From Cladorrhinum sp. PSN259 (lineage: Eukaryota; Ascomycota; Sordariomycetes; Sordariales; Podosporaceae): DNA of 64,000 nt. Both the position numbers and the translations under genes were made by a program. Shown here piece after piece: positions 1 to 10,600 of the stretch. Below the pieces are notes generated by a model. It saw nothing but the letters and a program-made list of their open reading frames with translations. It ran no database searches and was not told where the DNA came from. Every line of letters begins with the position of its first letter. Within the stretch, counting starts at the first letter, position 1. The stretch lies in NCBI GenBank assembly GCA_033725935.1, contig MU867089.1, positions 310,001 through 374,000 on the forward strand, in the 5' to 3' direction.

Positions 1-154
1 TGCTGGTTATGGAAGCCAGGAATTTCTATTAACTGATATGAAGGTTGTAAGAAGGAGAAGACCGTAGGCTGTGAATGTGGGCATATGGAGAGTATGTATT
101 TATTGACATGCCAGGTGAGCAGCTGGAGAAGAAAGCAAGCACCCAATCGGGATT

Positions 155-650
155 ACAAAGATGAAAAGAGACAACCGAATATCCCCGATGCTATATAACC
201 AAAACATTGGACAAAACTACAAGTCCAACCATATAAGCGTAAAGGGTACACCGCTGGTTAGTATCGCAAACTACAAAGATAGAAGGTGCGTAGGCAAACC
301 TACTTAGGCTTAAGCAACAAAAGATGGACAAATTTGTAATATCAAATAAGGGCACCGAAAAGAGAATAAGTCGCTACCTATCTCGAGCTCCAAAGATGGG
401 AAGAGAGAACCGGCCATCCTTCACCTGCTTGCTATAACATCAGAACAGATCACAAGTCTACCTATGTGAGCGTAAATGACCACATCGTTGGTTGTCACAG
501 ATCACTAACCTGAAGATCCTTGGGGTAAACACAGCTAGGACTTTAGCAACAAAAGCTGGGACGAAGTTTGGGCTGCCAAGTAAACGCAGCAAGATAATGG
601 CAAACAGATAACTATCGCAAATTACAAAGACGGGAGGTAGGCAAACAGAG
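155..650. repeat. Diverged direct repeat, two ~195 bp copies plus a fragment
   Basis: Copy A (about 155-350) and copy B (about 389-583) run in the same order through shared blocks: CAAAGATG followed by an A/G-rich block, GCTATA, ACAAGTC, AGCGTAAA, GCTGGTTAG against GTTGGTTG, and TTAGCAACAAAAG followed by TGG. A third fragment at about 600-650 repeats the copy A segment ATCGCAAA.TACAAAGA...GTAGGCAAAC. By eye the copies are roughly 60-70 percent alike, so the duplication is old. No coding frame is kept between copies. Confidence 0.6.
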
Positions 651-791
651 AGCCCGTCAAGTTAGTAAAGAATATCTCACAGTAGAAGAATAGAAAAGGG
701 CGTCAAAGTGCAGAATTGCCCAAGTCTTTTGCAAAAAAAATGTGTGACCTAATGTTGGGACGCAAGAAATCCCAAGCCATCGAAAACAAAG

Positions 792-1007
792 TCAATTTTT
801 TTGCTTCCTCAGCATTGTGATCCAACAAGATCCCAACAAGATCCCAGCAAAAACAAAACCACACATGGAAAGAACGAAAGTGTCTTTCATGCCACATCCA
901 GGGAATAAAGATGCGCAAAGTGCAATAAAAGGCTCCGTCTCATAGTATGCCAAACCAACGAGAAAGCTAGGAACGAGGTTGACGAGTATTCTATAAAGCG
1001 ACGCCAT
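792..1007 (-). CDS. Possible small two-helix membrane protein (71 aa, doubtful)
   Basis: An ATG-initiated 71-codon frame on the minus strand encodes two hydrophobic stretches, about residues 7-22 and 43-66, followed by a basic tail (LRKQKN) and a stop. The ATG has a plausible context (ATCCATGG). It lies in repeat-rich DNA, overlaps an 11-bp tandem repeat (around 822-852), has no splice partner that I could find and matches no family I know. It could be a small membrane protein, an exon remnant, or chance. Basis: sequence only. Confidence 0.2.
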   Translation of the reverse strand: MASLYRILVNLVPSFLVGLAYYETEPFIALCASLFPGCGMKDTFVLSMCGFVFAGILLGSCWITMLRKQKN

Positions 1008-1387
1008 GGATTGTTACATATCTACTACTACAAACAAAATTTTGAGGGAGTCAAAGATGGTTTCTATCGTGCGAAATACGCTAATTTTCTCTGTGCGCTT
1101 TGTGAAAGCAAATGAGTGATAGGAGAACCTGGAGAGCAAGGTGGAAATTATGAAACCCCCAAAAAAGAGGGGAAAAAAGGAGCAAGCCCAAGTCCTTTTT
1201 CTCTAAAAGGAGTTTAACATAAAGTTGGGACACGAATGACTCTTGAAGCTGGTAAGAATGAAATTAAGGCACTGCCAACAGCCATTTTAGAATCATCTCA
1301 ATCATTGAGGTGCTCTGAATCCAAGGTAGCGCCATCTCCCATTGCGTGTACACAGTTCCGTGTTCGTCCTGCTGAAAGAGAAAAGAT

Positions 1388-1469
1388 AAAGAAAAAAAAA
1401 AGAAAAAAGAAGAAAAAAGAAGAAAAAAGAAGAAAAAAGAAGAAAAAAGAAAAGGGGGGGGGGGGGGAA
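1388..1469 (+). repeat. Polypurine array: five perfect 10-mers plus G14
   Basis: An 82-bp uninterrupted purine run. Positions 1401-1450 are five exact copies of AGAAAAAAGA, followed by AAA and fourteen consecutive G (1454-1467). Such mirror-symmetric purine runs can form triplex DNA. The short ORFs across it encode only Lys/Glu or Phe/Ser runs and are not genes. Confidence 0.9.
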
Positions 1470-1652
1470 TTATAAACACACAATCGCAGGCCTGGGCACT
1501 GATGTCGAAGAAACCTTTCAATGCATTGAAAGGGTGAAGAACTAAGACATGCGGAATGAAATCCTATGCCATAAAAACGAAATCATTGCTAATAGGTAGG
1601 TATATATTTATATCCGTTCATGCAGCCAAACCCCAACACAACACCATGTTCT

Positions 1653-2457
1653 TTAAACTTTCTGTTTCTTGGTGTTTCCCACTTTTGTAGGAATGGCCTC
1701 AATCTTGGTCTCAAGAAACCTAGCAGCATGAACCTCCTTGAGCCATTCAACACGAACAAGTGGTACGCGCTCTCTTACAAACTCCAATAATCCCTTTGCT
1801 TGGGGGGCGCACTCCTTCAGAGCAATACTGGAGGCCCGCGGGATTCCCAGGGCTTCGCTGAGCCTCTCGGCACAGGGTCTGGAAAACCCAACTAATCTGA
1901 CTGCCTCTTCAGGCGGTTGAGTCTGAGCAGTGACACCCACCATCTGAGGATAGAGGCAGTTGAATGCTGGTGACTGGCCGGTTCGGGCCACAAAGATAAC
2001 GCTGTAAGGCGAGGGAGAAGAACTGGCCGCCGCGTCTTGGAGTGTGCGGGTGATCTTGGCCAACCCGACATCGACAAAGGCGGCAAGTTCTGGGACTGGG
2101 GGGACAGAAGCTGCTGCTGCTGCTTCTGAGGGATTTTCCCGTGATCGTTTCCTTTTTCCCTTGGAGGGAGTGATGAACGATCTACGATGTGTTCCAAGAG
2201 GCGTTAAAAGACTGGTACGGGGGGAAGCAGATATCAGCTATCTACGATCACTGTTGCTCGTCTTGAAATTTTGGTAGGCCTAACATACTAGCAAAGTAGC
2301 TCTAATATGGTGTCTTGGTCCTCTTGACTTATAAGTGGCCTGTCCCGCATATGCAGTGTTAGTGAAAAAATCCATTGGTGCTAAAGTGGGGGTTCACGGA
2401 CCATTCAACAGCGGAATAGGGAGTGTCCAGCGTGTGGACGATCCTTTTGCGCTCCAT
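1653..2457 (-). CDS. RNase P/MRP protein subunit POP3
   Basis: POP3 binds the RNA of nuclear RNase P and RNase MRP, which process pre-tRNA 5' ends and pre-rRNA. Three exons on the minus strand keep frame: 2457-2402, 2339-2289 and 2211-1653, giving 221 residues. Intron 1 (2401-2340) has a GTCCGT donor and a CACTAAC branch site; intron 2 (2288-2212) has a GTATGT donor. The N terminus reads M-E-R-K-R then HTLDTPYSAVEWP, followed by SQEDQDTILELLCYLLTPLG and HRRSFITPSKGKRKR, the pattern I recall from fungal POP3. A low-complexity Ala/Pro linker leads to the fold ending VDVGLAKITRTLQ and the C-terminal segment with QSPAFNCLYPQ and ALGIPRASS (L7Ae/eL8-type). The last exon alone lacks the conserved N terminus. 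It diverges from the ubiquitin protease gene. Family call is firm; exon 1 is supported by both homology pattern and splice signals. Confidence 0.88.
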
Positions 2458-4686
2458 GTTTCCTGTTGTGGCTGTTTCTTTGTTTCGTCAAAAATACCGA
2501 GTGCTCCAGGTACGGTATGTACTTCTACAAAGGGTGGGTCAACAAAGAACTCAACAGATAGTGGTCGCAGATAACCTTTGCAGAACAGCCCTGATTGTGG
2601 AGGTTGCAGTTTGGGTTTGGGGGCCAGCACTCCAGCAAGTTGCCGTCCCAGGATTGAGGCGTTGCCAATCCACAGATTTGGGTGGAGATTTTAGCGGGCT
2701 CGCTTATCTGAACCACCCGTCCTCGGGCGTTATCTTGGGGCTTGGCGGAGGGGTGTGTGAAGTTAATTCACAGCTGACACAACTTGAAACTCTGCGTTTT
2801 TTGATCTTTCGAAATCCAAATTTCCATTCATGTCTATGATACCAAACTGCAGATATTGGAACAATGGATTCTAGAGGATATAAGAGATATATGATGGCGC
2901 CAATGTTATGGTAGCTTCTCGGGAATTTGTGGATGATGGTGGTGTGCCGCATCCCCAATCGTCTGAAGGGATGGGAGGTGCGGAAGCTAGGTAGTGTTAC
3001 ATACGAGGAATATGATCAATTGATACCGAACAGAATTGGACAAAATGATGTGATTTCGATAGAAAAAGAGCCTTGACCATCTCCTCTTGTGAAGGAATTG
3101 GCAATCTTATATACTTCCTGTATGTTGTTGCTGCCTACTTAACAACTTAATATTCTCGACTAATTTCTTTGTTCACGCTGCACATGGTGAGTCAATGGCT
3201 TGGAAGCCGTTGAAAACCTTCTTTGTACAATGGAGTTTTGGTGCTGATACGGTAGAATTAAATGGCAAAGATGTGCCAGGGCGTCAACACTGTGTCCAGC
3301 GATGGAAATTCACATGCTTCTTTTTTGACAAGGATGACGGAGATCCAGATGCACGCAGATTACGCACCCAAGGGCTGCACCCAGAGCTATGAACCACGCA
3401 CAATAGAGAAAAAATACAGTATCCGTATTAGAAACACCGTGCTATCCTCCCTTCAAGAACCAAAAGCCTAAAACTTTAAAAATGAAGAAAGACGCGCTTG
3501 TTTTTCGGATTGGCCCGCGTTTCCCAAGTAGAGACGTCCCCTAGAGGTGGACCACTGAAATCAAGGTTGGCCCCGCACTTGTCGTTGCCCCGCCCTTAGT
3601 TCACTTCCCTCTGGCCTCCATTGCCCCACCCATCTCCCTGATCCCCACACATGCCTGGTTTCCGACTGGTTTACCTTAGTCATCGCGTTCATCCATCGTT
3701 CACCCATCGTTCAACGGGACAGCACAGCTCAGAGCTCGCAGCTGTGCCCCAGAGCTGCCAGAAAGTCGCACCTTGTCCCATCAGTTCGTCCTCGGACAGC
3801 CAGACCTGAGCGACCACCCATCCATCCCGTCAGACCTGGAAGCTCCCGACTACCAGGCTTCCCGGTATCCCAGGATTTGCATCGATTCTGCTGCTCGCTA
3901 CTTACAGTACCTACCCAGTGCTACTCGGTGTGGTACGGCGATACATACTAGCCAAAGTGAGTGCTACATACGTATTCTGTACATACATCCCTATTTTGGG
4001 GAGCCTGCTTGTCTGCCTGCACTTCATATTTGCATCCGCGCCTTTCCTGTTTGAGATTTTCCAAAGCAGTCTGCCTAGGTGCCAGGTGCTTGCAGGCCTA
4101 CAGGTGGTCGTGGGATGTGTGGATGTGTGTGTCCGTCTTCCGCCCGGTCGCCTTACCACTTACATCAAAGCTTCCCCAACCTTGGAGCTCCCGTCAAACC
4201 TGGAACCTCCCCCACTCCTTGGCCATCACCCCCAAAAAAAACACAAGTCCTGTCCTTCCTCCAGCTCTGAAAGAAAGAAACAACAATCGCGAAAAGTTGG
4301 ACACAATTCATTCTTTTTCTTCATCTTTTCTCAAACAGCGTCTTTGCAGCAGGCTTTGGCCCCGCTCTGCTTTGCCCCGCCCCCTCTACGGCACAAGCTG
4401 CCCTGGAGCCTCCTCGTCTGAAAAAGCTTCCAGTGGAGGTTCGATCGATCATCGGCTGCCCGCCATTTGCGACACCCCGGCCAATATTCCACTACCATTA
4501 CCCCCCCAAAACAGCAAACTACGCGGCACCACCACATCCCATCATCTACATACCCCCACCTAACCACCACATGCTAACAACTGCAAAGACTGAGAAGCTG
4601 TTGTTGAGCTTCCTGGAGCCGAGCTCCGTGGTCTGTGGAGCTAGATCAGCAGCCTTATCGGATAGTATCCCATTTGCGCAAGCCAG
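2458..4686. other. Divergent intergenic region between POP3 and the USP gene
   Basis: About 2.2 kb shared upstream region. Short frames at 3773-4570 overlap in several phases and show no domain; they are pyrimidine/proline-biased leader DNA. An in-frame stop at 4663-4665 precedes the USP start codon. Upstream ATGs in 3900-4600 could act as uORFs if the USP leader is long. Nothing else was recognised. Confidence 0.6.
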
Positions 4687-7600
4687 ATGGCTCAAGCTTC
4701 GAGCTCATCAACTGCCGAAGACTCGAGTCGAGATCGTGCCGTCTCCTCTGAGCCCTGCTCAACACGTCCCAACCCATTCGACGACAGCAGTGTTCCCTCG
4801 AAACGGCGCCGTACATCTCTGAATAGCGCTTCACGGAGCCGGTCTGTTGATACTGCTGTCGCCTCTTCCCCGGACGGGCTGCCCCGGGCCGGCAACGAGC
4901 CGGCTTCAGTCGCAAGGAGCGACTCTGCCATGAAGATTGACTCAGAACCTATAGCGCCACAAACCCCAGAGAGACAAACCCTAGAGTCCGAAGCTGATCC
5001 GACTTCGGCATTGCGATCTAGCCGCGTCACTATCAATGTGCGGACACCATCTCGCCCGCCCCTCGACGCCATACCTTCTTCACCCCTCGGGTCGCCTACC
5101 CTTCCCTCAGAGAAAGAATCCCAACAGTCACCCACCGATGCTGTTAAAATAAGCATAGAGGAATCAGAGGTGGAAATGTCACGGGAAGAGGCCACAGTCG
5201 ACACACCGGTGTCCTCGGCGACAAGCAGTAGTAGTCCTCCGCTTGAGGTCATCACAGTTATTCCAGATGACTACGACGAGTACGAGGACGCGGAGCCCAT
5301 TACAATTCTGGATGACTCCCCAGAGGCCTCGGTCCTGGAAGATCCTACACCTAATTACCCGTTTCACACCAACGGCGAGCCATGGCAGGACACCACAAGC
5401 CGGGTCTGCGAGTACATCCATAGCCGTAAGCCTTTTCTCTCGGCTCGTACTTGGTCATGCTGACTGTAAATATTTGCTAACTAGTGATAATAGATAGTCA
5501 GGTGACACGAGAGTTCTCTCAGTGGATTAAAAAGTACATCGAGTTTGCCCAGGCATCTCCAACGAGCGTGGTCCTCAAGTCCTACAGTGAATATCGGGAA
5601 TTATGGCTCAGTTTTCCAGATCTAGTGCTGGCGATGGCCACCCCCGCCCGAAGGTGCGTGCGAAACCTGAATTCTAAATAATTGTTTGCTCTGACATTTG
5701 TTTCCAAGGCAACCCTACACTCAGAACAGGAGCGTGCGGCAGGACATCTTTACGTTCTACAAGTGGTTCGCAAGGTTGACGGCATTGTTTATCAAGCTTG
5801 ACCGTCAAGTGTTTCCTCTTATAGCCTCGAGTAATCAGGCTGGTCGCTCGATCGAGTTGATGTCGCCGCCATACGTTCACGCCCTCAGTCTCCTCAGCCG
5901 CCGAGACGAGCTTCTGTATCACGCGCAGGCTGCCACCCCAGGGGATGATTGGCATTACGGCGGCGAAGTGGTCAAGGTCCTCGAAATCTTCCAGAGCTGC
6001 AATTCCGATGGTGGTACCCTTTTGGTAGTCATGCAGCTGGCCCATCTGGAGGCTGAGCGGATATCGCAAATTCCCGGTCTTACAGAGCATATCAGCAACC
6101 TGTCCATGCTAGCATCTCAAGTCCTGCAACAGATTCGCCCGAGCGCTGAAAGCCATCTCCCCCAAATATCGGAACATGCCAAGGCCAACATTGCTCAAGG
6201 CTATCAATTTTTCACCAGCATGTCTGCCACCTTGATCAGTGTGATTGACAAAAGCCTCAATCGTCTCTCCTTGGATGGCGCAGCAAATCTTCTCCAAGCT
6301 CTGGTTGAGATTTACCAGCTGTCACTAAACACCCCTGGCGTCGTTCCCGGAGATATTTTAGCCAACCATCAGCAAAGCCACCCGCAGATTCCTCGCCATC
6401 TTACACCGGAGGCCATTGCTTATATTTGGAAATTCTCCCTCTTTGCGAAACTTATCAAGTCCGGCCAGATGCAACTTCGAGTTATGGCTGTGAGTAGCAT
6501 GTGCAGCGACCTTGTGCAATTTTATAGGAAGTACGGCAATGCCCAGGACGAAGAGAACAAACCCATGATGCAGTTTTATGCCGAATTTTTATTAAAAACA
6601 GGCCTTGTCAAGTATATCCTTGGGCCAACTTGTCACCCTGAGATAACGCAAGAGAGCTATAACATTATCGGCTTTCTCGCGGTGTCAAATACTTATGAAA
6701 ACGAGCACACCGACGCTCTGTGGCAAACGGTCGTTACGACACAAGATCCACGGGTATCGGATGCGCTGGTCAGGATGCTGAAGCAGATTCTTCACTTATT
6801 TCACCAAGAATGGTTGTTGCATATCTGCAGCAAACTCCTGACGGTGCCTGTGGACGGCTTCAGTATGGCCATGAGAGAGTGCTTTGATCAAGTGATTAAG
6901 ATGCTGATTGGAAAGCCCGCGTATCCTGGGATAATCATCACGCACCCGGCACCATACGATCTCTGCATTCGCCTTATCCGAGAGTCGTCGGGGTTTGGAT
7001 CTCAGTCGGCTGTTGCATGGCCAGACCTTCAGCAGTTTGCTATCCAGAAATTCAGGGAACTGTTACAGCACGGCCCCGGATTGGATGGTCGACAGAAGAT
7101 TGCCCTTGACTGTTTGAATGACTTATCGCACCCGTCCCCCTCTACGATTGGGAGTTTGTGGGTTCTCCACTTGATTCTTCGTCCACAGATTCACCGGGAG
7201 CTCTCAGTTTTGGCTTCTCAATATGACTTGACCAAGATAATGGTCGGGGAACTTGAGGGCGCCATTTCAAGGGGCCGTGCTGCCGGGTTTCCCGCCGTAC
7301 TTAGTGGGCTCAATAACCAGCCACGGAGGGAGCTCATATCGGCATTGATCACCCACGAACCTGCATCACTTACCCAAGATCTCGGTCTCAAGCTTTGGGG
7401 TCTGCTTGTTGGACCCGAGGCAGCTTGTAAGGAAGACAGGGATATTGCCTGGCAGCTCTTGAACAGCGCGATGAAACGGAGCCAAGTTACGAATCACTTC
7501 ACCTCTGTGTGCTTCTCCGAGTACCTCCCTGCGCTGGATCCCCAGTATTTCTGCATCGGCGCACTTGAATTTGTCCGTGCAAGAGTCGTGCCGATGGTAA

Positions 7601-10600
7601 ATGATCCCTCCAGCATTGTACTGGACGACACTGATAGTCCGGACCATGCGGGAATTGACATCTTGTGGCGCATGGTTTTGACAGCACCAAAGGATACAAT
7701 TGAGCAGCAGGCGATACATACTCTCGTCCGCGAAGTTTATGTGGATAGCCGTTCAATCACTTCTTTTCCTCACTATCGGGCGAGAAAAGTACATCTGGCT
7801 CTTGTAGGTCGCTGTCTCCAGCAGCTTTCATCTGCGGCCGCAAAATTGAGATCATATGTCGGTGGCGCAACAAGCGGTGATGAGGACTCCATGGTTATTG
7901 TCGCCACCGATGAGGACCTAAATGAACAGGAGCTTTTGTTTATCCGATCCCTCTCTGTCCTGAGGGAATTCCATCGGCTTCATCAAGGCAAGCCCGAGTT
8001 TTCTACCCCAGATCTCCAGTCACTTATCCTTGACTCTCCGAAGCACATAGAAGGTGAGTCGGCGGAGCTAAAGTATCAGTCTTTCGATGGCGATACACGA
8101 ACCGCCGTCCAGCCCTTGAAAATAGGCAGGCTGAACACGGCGGGTTCTCTCCTCGCCAGCCTGCGGGAAGCCACTGGATTCAGCAACTACCGAATCTATT
8201 ATCGCGGCAAACCGTTTGTTCCACAGGAGAGTGTGATATGCAAGTCGCTCGAGGACCTTCAGATCCATAATGGAATCATTCTTGTTAAAAAGGAGATGGA
8301 GTCTGTTGCGTCACCTAGGGCTCGTCCTGGAGCGTCTCAGGTCGAAGTTGAAATTTTAGGTCATTTTGATGAGTTATGGCAGTATCTTTCAATGGAGGAG
8401 AGATTAGCTCGCGAGGTAAGCAAAACGAACCCACTGGCCACTTTAAAGCCCGGGCAACTGATGTGTTTGGCATTTTAGATATATCTCTTCTTGGTGAAGC
8501 TCCCGACCGATGAGAAGATGCTCAAGGCTTTTGAGAACACTTCAGTTTCTTATCAGGACATGTTCCCTATGGGGCATCCCTTCAAATCACTTTATGCGTT
8601 GCACGCATTGCATTCGTATCTGAGCTCACAGGAAGATGAGCCAGTCACAGAGGCCAGCCCAGTGGCGTCAAGCGGCGCGGACGAGCCATCAAGCTCCTAC
8701 CCTGCGTCGTTAGTACGAGCGATGTCGCTTATAGTCCCGGCGCTGTCAAATGAGAATGACACAGCACAGTGCTCTAGTCAAGAGGTACAAATCGAGCTAG
8801 GTTCGGCCTTGCTAAAGTCGTTTGTCTTTCTCTTGAAAGGTAACATTACCGAGTTCGCTACTGTTCATAAGGACATCTTGCTGATACGAGCCACAGATCC
8901 GAAGCTTCCAGCCTCAGCAGCACAGTTTTTGGATAAACCCTTGCTCTGTCGACTTTTGACGCTGATAAACACGGCCTTGTCGGCAGAGACCCCAGGCAGT
9001 GCTGAAGAGCATGTACCACTGTGTCTCGAAAGCATACTGGAGTCTTGCTTTGTGAGTGATGAGTTCATGTTGGCGTTCCGTCACCACCCAGAAGTACCGA
9101 GCTTGTTAGAGCAGCTACTTCTTCACGATCCTCGGGATACCGTTCGGCAAAGCGCGGCCACGTTGATTCGACAGAAATGCAAAGTGGATGACGCTGAGGA
9201 CAAGGGTTCTGATGAGCCAGATCCCATCACACTCGCATTTAGGGGGCTTTTTTGGCCGATAGTCTCAGGCCTTATCCGGCCGGCGAGTTCCAACCGGGAA
9301 CAATCGACAGAGGTTCTCAGTCTGTGTAACGTCTTGTTTCAAGCTCTGGTCCGCAATGGCGATGACTCTCTTGATTTTGTGTTGCTCTCAAGAGATTGGT
9401 TTAGTCTTCTCCTCGGCTACCAAACTTATGAGGACGCGACAAAGCCTCGGTTGGTTGATGATGTTGCTAGCCATCTAATTAGCCTCCTGCAGACCCTTAC
9501 ACATTCCCTCACGAGCGAAGGGGACCAGGCAATCCGTCGCGGCATCCTTCCGACGGACGGTGTTGCAGCTAAATTATTCTGGAAGCATCTGTTTCCGGCC
9601 ACCGATGAGAAAGCGAAGCAATATGAGTCTGGAAACCCGATCATCACCTCACAGACTCGGGCAATGCTTCTCGATATCGTTTTGTGTCTCGTTCGAGACG
9701 ATGAGGCGCAATTCTCGCAGCTGATTAATGACATGGCTGACCTTGTGGCCGTTAACCCAAACGGCGACAGTGAGTTATTCTCCAGGGCTTTTACCCTTCT
9801 TAGCAGTTTCGCTGACCTTAAGCCAGTATGCGATTTCTACCAATACGAACTTCAACCTGCGCAGCAGTTTGAGCGAGAGAAGTGGATAAGGGCTGAATGT
9901 GGCTACACCGGCCTCCGGAACCTGTCAAATACTTGCTACTTTAACTCACTCTTTACGCAGCTCTTCATGAACGTCGATTTTAGACGTTTCATGTTGTGCG
10001 CCACCGTCAAGGATCCCGACGCCCAAGGCTTGCTGTTCGGTACCCAAAAGGCCTTTGCACACTTACAAAACAGCATCCGACGTTGGGTGGCCCCCGAGGA
10101 GTGTGTGGGGAGCATACGGACCTACGAGAACACTCCAATTGACGTTAGTGTTCAGATGGATGTTGACGAGTTCTTTAACTTGCTCTTCGACCGATGGGAA
10201 GGGCAGTTCGTGACTGAAGACGAGAAGAACGACTTCCGTTCGTTTTACGGAGGGCAGCTGGTTCAACAAGTTCGTTCCAAAGAGTGCGACCACGTATCGG
10301 AGAGACTCGAGCCCTTTTCGGCGATTCAGTGCGATATCAAGGGTAAAACCACACTACAAGAAAGCCTTCAGGCGTATGTGGAAGGGGAGATCATGGAAGG
10401 CGAAAATAAGTACAAGTGTTCCACTTGCGACAGTCATGTCGATGCAGTGAAGCGGACATGCCTCAAAAAGGCGCCAGACCATCTCATATTTCACCTCAAG
10501 CGTTTTGATTTCAACCTCCGAACCATGCAGCGCAGCAAAATCAATGACTGGTTCTCATTCCCAACCACAATCGACATGCGACCATACACAATGGATTACT

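Larger units (their letters stand above)
1..1652. other. Repeat-rich region without a convincing gene
   Basis: No reading frame with a recognisable domain or splice-linked extension was found here. The stretch holds diverged duplicated segments (about 155-350 against 389-583, with a further fragment at about 600-650, and 719-771 against 1184-1238), a polypurine array at 1388-1469, and one short two-helix ORF at 792-1007 on the minus strand that is listed separately. It may be the relic of a repeat or the flank of a gene outside the window. Confidence 0.6.
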
